A stretch of 41,342 nt of DNA from DAOTVD01 sp034437075 (GTDB lineage Bacteria > Chloroflexota > Anaerolineae > Aggregatilineales > J027). The first letter of the stretch is position 1. Each line of letters begins with the position of its first letter. The notes below the pieces were generated by a model that was given only the letters and a program-made list of their open reading frames with translations, was not told the origin of the DNA and did no database searches. The stretch lies in NCBI GenBank assembly GCA_034437075.1, contig DAOTVD010000027.1, positions 1-41,342 on the forward strand, given 5' to 3'. This document shows, piece after piece, positions 32,436-40,042 of this stretch. The translations under genes and the position numbers were made by a program.

Positions 32436-34964
32436 CTACTCTGTACCGCGTAATGTAACATTCAACCGCTGAATCGTCACCTGTCCCCCGGCGATATCCT
32501 GGCCCTCTACCAGCACCTGCACGGCCTGTTGCGGGCCGATATACGCGGGGTCGTCTATGATAGCTTCGGTGATTGTCTGGTTGGCGTCCACAAAATCCAT
32601 TTCAATTTCTTGCCATTCGGCCTCGTCCCAGTTCCATAAAGAGAAAGCGACATTATCTTCACGGATGCCAATCCGCCATTGGGCTTCGAGCCGCAGGCTA
32701 GCAACATCTTCCAGCGGCACATCTGGCATGGGTGTAAAGCGTAGCGCTGCGCCCTGCTCGCCCAACAACGGAATGGACAAATCCGCATTGATTTCGGGGA
32801 GACGATTGGGCTGGTCGGTTTCAATGAGCGACCAATTCATCAACCCAACAGGAAGCATAAAGGGTTCATCGGCTGTGATGTCAATGCGCGCGGGTATTTC
32901 ATAGATATACAACGCGCTCCCATCTTCTAATTGATCCACCCCTGCAATGGTGACATCCAGCGGTGGCGGCCCCCAGCCCAGCAGAAAAACATCCGTCGCC
33001 CGACCACCGTTCAGATCAATTTCGTTATTCATGGCGGCCACCAGCAAGGCCCGTCGGCGTAACTCGATTTCGCGGTCGTCGCCGCCACTGGTGCAGCTAA
33101 ACGCTCCGGCGTGCATTTCCATGACCTGAGTATAAACAAGATTCGGCCCATTGACAGGATAACAGAGTTCGGCGGCGCGTTGGCTACGCGCTAGTTGGGG
33201 ATACAGCACCGGACGCGCGGGGTCAACGCGCGTGCCCAATGGTTGCCGGGCGGGTTGGTCTAACGCGACATTCAGCGAAAAGCTTGCGCTTTCGCCCGCG
33301 CCGAGGTCACCCACTTCGTAAGCCTCGGTACCCGCCAGGATGATAGCATCTTCGAGCGGCGCATCCAAGCCATTGGTCACTTCGCCCGTCACACGGGGTA
33401 ACACGTTTTCGCCACGTATTTGCCATACTGCCGAGCCCTCTAACGCGGGCGCTTCAATATAACCGGATGTAGCAAAGGTAGCCATGATGGCCGCATCCAC
33501 CGGGATATCGCGCGCGACATCATTTTCACCTTGTCGAATAGTGACATCTAACGCCGTGTCAGATGCGGTGTTGGGGACGGAACGCAAGTGTAATCCCTCC
33601 TGAATGATGACATCATACGATGTACGCCGGGGCGAAACGATCCCCACCATACCATCGACCCGCGCGGTTGGCGCGTCGTCCCACACTTGGATCACGCTTA
33701 ACTGGTTGACCGTTACGGCATCGCCTCGCAGCGAAAACCCGGTCAGGTAGGCAAACGCCGAAAAAGCAACGATAAGCGCGGGGATGGTCAGCCAAGCCAA
33801 TTCGCGACGCCCAAAGGCGTTGAGCAGCCAATAATTGATCGGGCCAATCAGCGCGATATACGCCACCAGAAACGCCAGCAATTGCAAAACCTGGGGTAAA
33901 TCGAAGCCAGTCACGTTAGAGATAGCATTTTGGGCCTCGGTAAAGCGCTCGATGCCATGGCTCCAACTGGGGCGCGGCTCGGCGCTGATGAGCAGTTCGC
34001 GCCAGATGCGCGAAAACTCGCCCCAGGTGCGCACAGGCTCGGTGGTTGCGTCTACGGTCACGAAATCGACCGTGCCATTACCGATCATATGGCGGACAAC
34101 CAAAGGCGTGCCATCCACGGCCAGCAGAACCTCGGCATTTTCGCGGGGGGTGCTGGCCGCGACCAGGGTTTCATTCTCCAGAATCTCGCGGTCTTCTTCC
34201 ACAACGCTCACGAATTCGCCTAACGGTCGCACATCGTCTAGCGTAACTGTTTCGGTGGGTTCTGCGGGCAATAAATCCACCAGGCCGCTGGTGGTGCGTT
34301 GCCAGTTGGTGCCGCCTGTGACGATAAGATGCCCACCACTCGCGACCCACTCGCGCAGGGCTTCCTGCCGGGCGACACTCAAGCCACTGGTGTTGGTATC
34401 CGTGATGATGAGCGCATCCAGCGCGCGGAACCCATTGGCATCTGGCGGAATATCTTCCAGACTCCAATTGACCTGGTAACTACGCCCGCGCCCGATACGA
34501 TAGCGCGCGACATCAATAATACCCACCGTAGCGTCTGTGATAACACCATACAGAACGTCTGCATAATCTAGTTGCTGTATATCGGCCCGCGCGCGTGTGA
34601 CGATATCACCTTCATTATTGACGATCTCGACTTGCACATCGCGCGTGAAGTCATCTAAGGAAATATACAGAAATTCGCGACGGTTCTCACCAGGGGCGAT
34701 ACTGAAATCAGTTTGATAGGTGGTTTCGAATTGGGTTGCGGTGCCTGTTGTCACACCGATGCGCACCTGAAGCAAACCATCTTGGATCGTCGTATCGCTG
34801 CTTTCGACGCGCACCTGTAAGGGGAGCCAATCGCCCGAGCGATACCAGCCGCCAACCCCTGCCAGCACTTCGACCTGTAGCTCCTCGGCTTGTTGTGCAG
34901 GGCGGAAGGCCAACAGACCAGGCACCAACAAGAGGAACAGACTCATGATTATGCATCGTTTCAC
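32436..34964 (-). CDS. large membrane-anchored protein with amidotransferase-like fold, first gene of the VWA operon
   Basis: About 842 residues from the GTG at 34964, chosen because it gives a basic n-region (VKRCIIMSLFLLLVPGLLAF) and lies 48 nt after the predicted transcription start. Open codons upstream cross the promoter. After the signal peptide comes a beta-rich region (about 30-130). A flavodoxin/amidotransferase-like module follows (LDALIITDTNTSGLS, LREWVASGGHLIVTGG) without catalytic Cys or His. Two helices sit near residues 355-400 (QLLAFLVAYIALIGPINYWLL and LAWLTIPALIVAFSAFAYL), then a long extracytoplasmic beta-rich half. The family is common beside GldA-type ABC genes in Chloroflexota and Firmicutes, but its activity is unknown. 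Confidence 0.75.
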   Translation of the reverse strand: MKRCIIMSLFLLLVPGLLAFRPAQQAEELQVEVLAGVGGWYRSGDWLPLQVRVESSDTTIQDGLLQVRIGVTTGTATQFETTYQTDFSIAPGENRREFLYISLDDFTRDVQVEIVNNEGDIVTRARADIQQLDYADVLYGVITDATVGIIDVARYRIGRGRSYQVNWSLEDIPPDANGFRALDALIITDTNTSGLSVARQEALREWVASGGHLIVTGGTNWQRTTSGLVDLLPAEPTETVTLDDVRPLGEFVSVVEEDREILENETLVAASTPRENAEVLLAVDGTPLVVRHMIGNGTVDFVTVDATTEPVRTWGEFSRIWRELLISAEPRPSWSHGIERFTEAQNAISNVTGFDLPQVLQLLAFLVAYIALIGPINYWLLNAFGRRELAWLTIPALIVAFSAFAYLTGFSLRGDAVTVNQLSVIQVWDDAPTARVDGMVGIVSPRRTSYDVIIQEGLHLRSVPNTASDTALDVTIRQGENDVARDIPVDAAIMATFATSGYIEAPALEGSAVWQIRGENVLPRVTGEVTNGLDAPLEDAIILAGTEAYEVGDLGAGESASFSLNVALDQPARQPLGTRVDPARPVLYPQLARSQRAAELCYPVNGPNLVYTQVMEMHAGAFSCTSGGDDREIELRRRALLVAAMNNEIDLNGGRATDVFLLGWGPPPLDVTIAGVDQLEDGSALYIYEIPARIDITADEPFMLPVGLMNWSLIETDQPNRLPEINADLSIPLLGEQGAALRFTPMPDVPLEDVASLRLEAQWRIGIREDNVAFSLWNWDEAEWQEIEMDFVDANQTITEAIIDDPAYIGPQQAVQVLVEGQDIAGGQVTIQRLNVTLRGTE

Positions 34965-35018
34965 TGTGGAAATTGCCTCTTTATTGACGTGTGATTGGTT
35001 TCCCCCTGTTAAAATCAA

Positions 35019-35050
35019 ATTGTACCACGCTCTCTCAAAGACGGTACAAT
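35019..35050. promoter_or_regulatory. symmetric divergent promoter/operator for the VWA operon and cysS
   Basis: ATTGTACC (35019-35026) and GGTACAAT (35043-35050) form a perfect 8-bp inverted repeat with a 16-nt spacer. Each arm supplies a TACAAT -10 box for one direction and a TTGTAC -35 box, at 19-nt spacing, for the other. The plus strand leads to cysS and the minus strand to the long operon. Both directions could not be occupied by RNA polymerase at once. Confidence 0.5.
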
Positions 35051-35067
35051 AGCACGTAGCCCAAACA

Positions 35068-35093
35068 GTGGGTGACCACCGGGGCCATTCCCC
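35068..35093 (+). promoter_or_regulatory. two small hairpins in the cysS leader
   Basis: GTGG-GTGA-CCAC (35068-35079) closes on a GNRA-type tetraloop and is followed at once by GGGG-CCATT-CCCC (35081-35093), 16 nt before AGGAG. They could stabilise the leader or affect initiation. No terminator or known riboswitch consensus is visible. Confidence 0.35.
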
Positions 35094-35124
35094 ATCGAAT
35101 AAACCAACAGGAGTATTCAAGCAT

Positions 35125-36582
35125 ATGGCTTTGCAAATCTATAACGTGTTAGGGCGCCAGAAACAACCCTTCGAGCCGATCGCTGACGGGAAAGTCAATA
35201 TGTACGTCTGCGGCCCAACCGTTTATGACCATGCTCACATTGGCCATGCCAAGACGTATGTTTCGTTCGATGTCGTCGTGCGCTATTTACGCCATGTTGG
35301 GTATGACGTATTGTATGTGCAAAACATTACGGATGTCGGCCATTTGCTCGATACTGGCGAAGATCGTATCTTGCGCAAGGCGCGCCAGGCGGCGGCTACG
35401 CCTATGCAAATCGTTGAAACCTATACGCGCAGCTATTTTGCCGACATGGACGCGCTAAATGTCCTACGGCCCGACATCAGCCCGCGCGCTAGCGGCCACA
35501 TACCCGAGCAAATCAAAATGATCGAAACACTAATCGACAAAGGCCACGCCTATGAATCGGGCGGTAGTGTTTACTTCGACGTGACATCCTATGATGATTA
35601 TGGCAAGCTCTCTAACCGCAAGGTCGAAGAACAAGAATCCGGCACGCGCGAAACCGTGCGCGGCGAAAAACGGCACCCGGCGGATTTTGCCTTGTGGAAA
35701 AAAGCCGAACCCGAGCATATCTTGCAGTGGGATAGCCCCTGGGGTTTAGGATTTCCCGGTTGGCATATCGAGTGCTCGGCCATGGCGGGCAAGTATTTGG
35801 GCGCGACGTTTGATATTCACGGCGGCGGTATCGACAATATCTTTCCGCATAACGAATCGGAAATCGCGCAGAGTGAATGCGCGCATGATGCCCCCTTTGC
35901 TAATTATTGGATGCTCGTGGGCAGTTTGATGGTGCCCGATGAAGACGGCATCGCGGTAAAGATGTCCAAAAGTTTGGGCAACTTCGTGACCATCAAAGAC
36001 GCACTAGCCGAACACGCGCCGGAGGTCGTACGTACACTCATCTTAAGCGGACACTATAGCAATCCGCTGACCTTTAGCGATGAGTCGTTCGTAGGGGCTA
36101 AAAATGGTTGGGAGCGCCTCATGGGGGCGGTGCGCCTGACGCGCGAAACCCTGCGCACAGCCACAGATAGCGATGATGGCAACGTCTTCCAAGAGATTAT
36201 CGAGGGCACGCGCGAAAAGTTCCACGCGGCTATGGATGACGATTTTAACGCGCCGGGCGCTCTGGCGGCGCTGTATGAATTCACGCGCGAGGTGAACAGC
36301 TTGCTCAACGGCGAAAGCGAGCCAGGCAAGGCGATTTTAGAGGCGATTGACACAACCTATCGTGAATTAGGCGGCGATGTTTTGGGCATCATTCCGCAAA
36401 CACTCACGGTCAATGCGGATGCCGAACGCGAAGACGGCCTGGTACGCCTGCTAATTGATCTGCGCATGAAAGCCCGCCAGAACAAAGATTTCGCCGAGGC
36501 CGACCGCATCCGGGATGAACTGGCAGGGATGGGCATTTTGTTGGAAGACCGCCCAGATGGCACCATCTGGCGCAACGCCTAA
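35125..36582 (+). CDS. cysS: cysteinyl-tRNA synthetase
   Basis: A 485-residue class I synthetase that charges tRNA-Cys. HIGH motif at 38-41 (YDHAHIGHAKTY) and KMSKS at 278-282. The catalytic zinc site is formed by Cys29 (MYVCGPTVYD), Cys216 (WHIECSAMA), His241 and Glu245 (HNESEIAQSE). The length matches the family. The ATG at 35125 has AGGAG 11 nt upstream; in-frame codons reach back to 35068 but align with no family members. It is transcribed divergently from the VWA operon and lies 28 nt before the rRNA methyltransferase gene, a common pairing (cysS-rlmB) in bacteria. Confidence 0.97.
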   Translation: MALQIYNVLGRQKQPFEPIADGKVNMYVCGPTVYDHAHIGHAKTYVSFDVVVRYLRHVGYDVLYVQNITDVGHLLDTGEDRILRKARQAAATPMQIVETYTRSYFADMDALNVLRPDISPRASGHIPEQIKMIETLIDKGHAYESGGSVYFDVTSYDDYGKLSNRKVEEQESGTRETVRGEKRHPADFALWKKAEPEHILQWDSPWGLGFPGWHIECSAMAGKYLGATFDIHGGGIDNIFPHNESEIAQSECAHDAPFANYWMLVGSLMVPDEDGIAVKMSKSLGNFVTIKDALAEHAPEVVRTLILSGHYSNPLTFSDESFVGAKNGWERLMGAVRLTRETLRTATDSDDGNVFQEIIEGTREKFHAAMDDDFNAPGALAALYEFTREVNSLLNGESEPGKAILEAIDTTYRELGGDVLGIIPQTLTVNADAEREDGLVRLLIDLRMKARQNKDFAEADRIRDELAGMGILLEDRPDGTIWRNA

Positions 36583-36610
36583 GCGGGAATAGACGAAAAA
36601 GGACGCAGTT

Positions 36611-37369
36611 TTGGCGCACTTTATTTATGGTCGGTGGCCCGTGTACGAGGCCCTACGCGCGAATCGGCGCGATTTTCATAAGCTCTTGATGGCCGAGGGC
36701 ATCCAGGAAAAAGGAATCATTGCCGACATCTTAAACCAGGCAACAACCCACGCGCTGGATATTCGCCGGGTGCCGCGCCGAGTGATTGACGACCTGGCCC
36801 AGGATGGCAACCATCAGGGTGTGATCCTGCGCACCGGGGCCTATCCTTACCAGGCGTTTGATGACTTGCTGAATATCGCGCAGGCCCGCGAGGAACCACC
36901 TTTTTTCCTAGCGCTGGACTTGCTAAAAGACCCGCAAAACGTCGGCGTTTTGTTGCGCGTGGCGGATGCGGTTGGCGTGCATGGTGTCATTTTGCAAACG
37001 CGGCGCGGTGTGGAGGTAACGCCCGCTGTCGTGGCGGCCTCATCCGGGGCGGTAGAGCATTTAGCCGTGGCCCAGGTCACGAATCTGGTGAACACGCTCA
37101 AATGGTTCAAAGAACAGGAAGTCTGGATCGTGGGTATGGAAATCGGGCCGGAGGTGCCGCCCATCGATCAGGTCGATTTGAACCGCCCCCTGGTGCTGGT
37201 CTTGGGCAGCGAAGGCGAGGGTATGCGGCGCCTGGTGCGCGAAACGTGCGATCTATTGGCCGCGTTGCCGATGCGGGGGGCTGTTGAAAGCCTAAACGTC
37301 GCGACAGTCGGTTCCATTGCGCTCTATAGCGCCTGGCAGGCGCGCAGTTGGGCGGGGTGGCGACCATAA
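36611..37369 (+). CDS. rlmB: 23S rRNA (guanosine-2'-O-)methyltransferase, TrmH/RlmB family
   Basis: A 252-residue SPOUT methyltransferase. The N-terminal L30e-like substrate-binding domain (about 1-75) begins IYGRWPVYEALRANRR. The catalytic domain shows motif 1 (Asn110 to Arg116, QNVGVLLRVADAVG), motif 2 (LVLGSEGEG, 197-204) and motif 3 (SLNVATVGSIALY). It is expected to methylate 23S rRNA at the Gm2251 position. The start is TTG at 36611 with AAGGA 7 nt before it; no ATG fits the conserved N-terminus. It is probably cotranscribed with cysS. Assignment to RlmB rather than a related TrmH member rests on the N-terminal domain and the neighbour. Confidence 0.92.
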   Translation: MAHFIYGRWPVYEALRANRRDFHKLLMAEGIQEKGIIADILNQATTHALDIRRVPRRVIDDLAQDGNHQGVILRTGAYPYQAFDDLLNIAQAREEPPFFLALDLLKDPQNVGVLLRVADAVGVHGVILQTRRGVEVTPAVVAASSGAVEHLAVAQVTNLVNTLKWFKEQEVWIVGMEIGPEVPPIDQVDLNRPLVLVLGSEGEGMRRLVRETCDLLAALPMRGAVESLNVATVGSIALYSAWQARSWAGWRP

Positions 37370-37660
37370 AGATTGCACATCTGAAATATGACATGTATCA
37401 CTACCGCGCGGCGCTGAAGACGGGCATAATAGAATTAAATCAGGATAAACACCTGAATGACACCGCAAAAACCCAAATACTACCTTATGGGTCAGGCGGT
37501 TAATCAAACAGCGAACTAAGCCCTGAGCAAGGCTATTTGAAAAGGCTTATAAAAGACACTGGAACGCTCCAGGACCCAAAAGTACCCAAAGGGCCAAGAT
37601 GTTTTTAGCATCGCCCACCTAGACTTAAGAGTCCACTGGAACCCAGTGTTCTTTTATTTG
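37370..37660 (+). ncRNA. candidate structured RNA or long structured 3' UTR after rlmB
   Basis: A gene-free stretch of 324 nt separates rlmB from the convergent MFS gene. It contains several short hairpins: TCAGG/CCTGA, CTGGA-ACGC-TCCAG, a bulged GGGC-GATG/CATC-GCCC stem, and GACT-TAAG-AGTC. These lead into an intrinsic terminator at 37634-37658. A possible promoter is TTGCAC-N17-TATCAC at 37373-37401. CACTGGAAC occurs twice, once in the mid-region and once in the terminator. No match to tmRNA, SRP RNA, RNase P or 6S consensus was recognised. Confidence 0.35.
37634..37658 (+). terminator. intrinsic terminator 265 nt downstream of rlmB
   Basis: CACTGG-AAC-CCAGTG (6-bp stem, 3-nt loop) followed by TTCTTTTATT. 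The T-rich tail is only on the plus-strand side, so it ends rightward transcription, either from rlmB or from an independent small RNA. Confidence 0.7.
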
Positions 37661-37693
37661 GGGTGCTATGCACGCCTCCGTTTGTCGGATGAT

Positions 37694-38929
37694 TTAATCG
37701 GTAGCCGCGCTGGCGACTTCTGGCGAGCTTGTCGCGTGGGCCTGGGCCCAGCGCATCAGATATATAGCGGGTACGAGAGAGGCCCCAAATAGCACAGCAC
37801 TCAGCCAATAGGGGGCTGTCGGCGTGATGGCAAAGAGGGTGCCGCCCAGCGCCGTAGAAATGATCGTTGCCAGGCTGCGTGAGGATTGATACAACCCCAA
37901 TACCCCACCGCGCAAATGCTCGCCCACAGTGTTGGTAGCCATCGATTGCAAAGGGGGCAGCAAAATACCCCCGCCTACGGCAAAAAAGAGCGTCGCGGGC
38001 GCGGCCACAAAGGGCGAAAGCGCGACTACCAAACCGAACATGCTCACCATCCGCAAGCCCAGCCCCAGTACAATCAGCACACCTTCATCAAAGCGCTTAA
38101 GCAAACGCCCCAGCAAGAGCGTTTGGGTAAACACCTGCCCAAAACCCACCATCGCCAACAACAACCCAATGCCCAAATTGGTGGTTTGTTCGTTGTCACC
38201 CGCAAACAGCACTGCTTCGCCGAATAGCGCGAAAGTCGCCTGCAAGAGCCCCAGCCCAAAGGTCGATACAAAGCTCACGAGAAGGATCAAGACCAGCGGA
38301 AAATTGCTGAGCACTTGGCGCGGGCGCATCTGGCGTTTGTCCCCGGTCTGGTTGGTGGCTTTCTGTTCGGGCGAGAGCGATTCATCCAGCGTAAAGACGG
38401 TCAGCAAAACGGTCAGGAGCGCCGCAAGGGCAGCGATTAAAAAGGGCATGCGCTCGCCGAATAGCGCGGCCAGCACGCCGCCCAGTGCCGGGCCGATAAT
38501 AAAGCCTACCCCGAACGCGGCAAAGACGTAGCCCAAGGCTTGCGTGCGTTGTTCGCGGGGCGTGATATCGGTGACATAAGCCTGAGCCACGATAATATTA
38601 CCGCCAGTGATGCCATCCAGAACGCGCGCGACAAACAACCAGGCGGGTGAGGGCGCTAAGCCCAACATCGCAAAACTAATGATCGTGCCTAGTTGGCTGA
38701 TGATGAGCACTGGCAAACGCCCGTAATGATCCGACAGGCGCCCAATGATGGGCCCGGCCAGGAATTGGGCCGCAAAGAATATCGAGATCAGCAACGTAAT
38801 GACTTCAGGCGATAGGTCGAATTGTCTTTTGGCATACAGGGGCAGAATCGGCAATGCCATCGATGCCCCAATCATTTGCACCAGCACAATCATCAAGATC
38901 GTAACCAGGCGTTTATCCAGTAATTGCAT
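37694..38929 (-). CDS. major facilitator superfamily drug-type exporter (TetA-like)
   Basis: A 411-residue membrane protein with 12 predicted helices. The MFS motif A is clear in the loop between helices 2 and 3 (GRLSDHYGRLPV) and motif C-like glycines lie in helix 5 (GVGFIIGPALGGVLAALFG), typical of DHA1 antiporters such as TetA and multidrug exporters. A central loop of about 30 residues (about 185-215) splits the two halves. The ATG at 38929 is preferred; codons upstream to a TTG at 38959 are Cys/His-rich and not hydrophobic. No clear ribosome binding site is visible. The substrate is unknown, and the gene is isolated from its neighbours by structured intergenic regions. Confidence 0.88.
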   Translation of the reverse strand: MQLLDKRLVTILMIVLVQMIGASMALPILPLYAKRQFDLSPEVITLLISIFFAAQFLAGPIIGRLSDHYGRLPVLIISQLGTIISFAMLGLAPSPAWLFVARVLDGITGGNIIVAQAYVTDITPREQRTQALGYVFAAFGVGFIIGPALGGVLAALFGERMPFLIAALAALLTVLLTVFTLDESLSPEQKATNQTGDKRQMRPRQVLSNFPLVLILLVSFVSTFGLGLLQATFALFGEAVLFAGDNEQTTNLGIGLLLAMVGFGQVFTQTLLLGRLLKRFDEGVLIVLGLGLRMVSMFGLVVALSPFVAAPATLFFAVGGGILLPPLQSMATNTVGEHLRGGVLGLYQSSRSLATIISTALGGTLFAITPTAPYWLSAVLFGASLVPAIYLMRWAQAHATSSPEVASAATD

Positions 38930-39004
38930 ACAGCACCCGTGTTCGTGTTCGTCACGCAAAGCGTTTTGGAAGGAACCATTTTACGTGAGCGGCGGGTTGA
39001 TGTC

Positions 39005-39033
39005 TTGTGCAAAATTTCGAAACGATGCATAAT
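39005..39033 (+). promoter_or_regulatory. promoter for the structured transcript ahead of recX
   Basis: TTGTGC (39005-39010), 17 nt, then CATAAT (39028-39033). The predicted start is near 39040, just before the first hairpin of the structured region. Confidence 0.45.
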
Positions 39034-39039
39034 CTTCAG

Positions 39040-39351
39040 TAGAGTTAGCGTTACAAACGCTGCTAATGCTTTTGACGCTGCCTTCCAACAAGGCGACGAC
39101 TATGGTCTTTAAGATAACCTCGCCGATATGTCTATCATCGGCGGGCGGTTAACACCCACCCCATACAATATGGTGGGGGCGCAAACAGGTGTTGAGCGTT
39201 TGGTGCTTTACCAGCCTCCACCTGTTGAGCAATGAGCACATCGCAGACGCCAATCGTCTCCCTGCATGGCGCTTATATGAGCGCTAAGCAGGTTATTGTG
39301 CGTTCATAGGTGTATGCTAAAAGTCCGTAGTCTCTGTGGCTGCGGTTTTTT
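39040..39351 (+). ncRNA. candidate structured RNA or attenuator leader upstream of recX-rny
   Basis: About 310 nt without a plausible gene, holding a chain of hairpins: AGCGTT-ACA-AACGCT (39047-39061), GCCTT/AAGGC (39080-39094), CGCCGAT/ATCGGCG (39121-39143) and an imperfect CCCACCCCAT/ATGGTGGGGG (39155-39179). Further on come AACAGGTG/CACCTGTT enclosing TGGT/ACCA (39184-39226), AGACG/CGTCT (39245-39259) and a nested CCTGC-GCGCT/AGCGC-GCAGG (39261-39292). They end in an intrinsic terminator at 39325-39351. A promoter is predicted at 39005. It could be an independent small RNA or a terminator-controlled leader for recX-rny. No known riboswitch, 6S, tmRNA or RNase P signature was seen. Confidence 0.5.
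39325..39351 (+). terminator. intrinsic terminator directly upstream of recX
   Basis: CCGTAG pairs with CTGCGG (6 bp, one G-T) around a 9-nt loop, followed by six T residues. It lies 26 nt before the recX start codon, so transcription entering from the left must stop here or be regulated to pass. Confidence 0.7.
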
Positions 39352-39377
39352 GCATAAATAAGGTGAGAGCTAAGCCC

Positions 39378-40034
39378 GTGGGCGGTCAGATTAGCGCGCT
39401 AGAAGTGCAAAAACGAAATAAAGATCGCGTTAATGTCTTCATCGACGGTGCGTTTGCCTTTGGCTTGCACCGTGACGCCGCCCTGAGCCTATACACCGGG
39501 CAAACCCTGACCGATGCACAAATCGAGGCGCTACAAGCTCAAGATACGCTCAGCCAGGCCTATCATCAGACCTTACGTTGGTTAGGGCGTCGTCCGCGCA
39601 GCATTGCAGAAGTAAGGCGCTATCTCGAACAGAAAGACATCATCCCCTCAGCCATCGATGAAATCATCCAACGGCTGGAAGATTTACACTACGTTGATGA
39701 CCTGGAATTTGCGCGCTTTTGGGTGCGCAATCGTGAGGAGTTTAATCCGCGTGGTCGGCACGCTTTGCGTTATGAATTGCGGCAGAAGGGCATCGATAGC
39801 ACCATTATCGACACGGTGCTACAAGATGTCGAACCAACCGACTCGGCCCATAGAGCCGCCGAAAAGAAGTTGCGTACGTTACGCCACAAAGACCACGCCG
39901 AAATTCGCGAAAAGCTGTACGCTTTTTTGGTGCGGCGCGGGTTTGCATACGACGTCGTGCGTCCGGTGGTGGATGATTTGTTAGAGACACTCGGGGATGA
40001 TGAAAATGACGAGAATTTTGGTGATGAGCAGTAG
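39378..40034 (+). CDS. recX: regulatory protein RecX
   Basis: A 218-residue cytoplasmic modulator that binds RecA filaments and limits recombination. It shows RecX helical repeats: TLRWLGRRPRSIAEVRRYLEQ, then LEDLHYVDDLEFARFWVRNR, ALRYELRQKGI and FLVRRGFAYDVVRPVVDDL. About 50 N-terminal residues (ISALEVQKRNKDRVNVFIDG) are the usual beta-rich lead-in. The GTG at 39378 is chosen because AAGGTGAGAG precedes it by 8-9 nt; in-frame codons extend upstream into the terminator and are unlikely to be used. It ends 8 nt before rny. recA itself is not in the window, although recX and rny often follow recA in bacteria. Confidence 0.9.
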   Translation: MGGQISALEVQKRNKDRVNVFIDGAFAFGLHRDAALSLYTGQTLTDAQIEALQAQDTLSQAYHQTLRWLGRRPRSIAEVRRYLEQKDIIPSAIDEIIQRLEDLHYVDDLEFARFWVRNREEFNPRGRHALRYELRQKGIDSTIIDTVLQDVEPTDSAHRAAEKKLRTLRHKDHAEIREKLYAFLVRRGFAYDVVRPVVDDLLETLGDDENDENFGDEQ

Positions 40035-40042
40035 GAGCACCC

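Noticed and set aside
35061..35100. T-box-like GGGTGACCACCGGGG in the cysS leader
   Set aside because: It resembles the T-box core GGGTGGNACCGCG only loosely. The leader is under 80 nt, with no specifier stem and no terminator, so it is better read as two simple hairpins.
39040..39351. Assignment of the recX upstream RNA to 6S RNA, RNase P RNA, tmRNA, SRP RNA or a known riboswitch
   Set aside because: None of the conserved core sequences of these families was found. The chain of separate hairpins with an intrinsic terminator also does not match the closed 6S shape or a tRNA-like tmRNA end.
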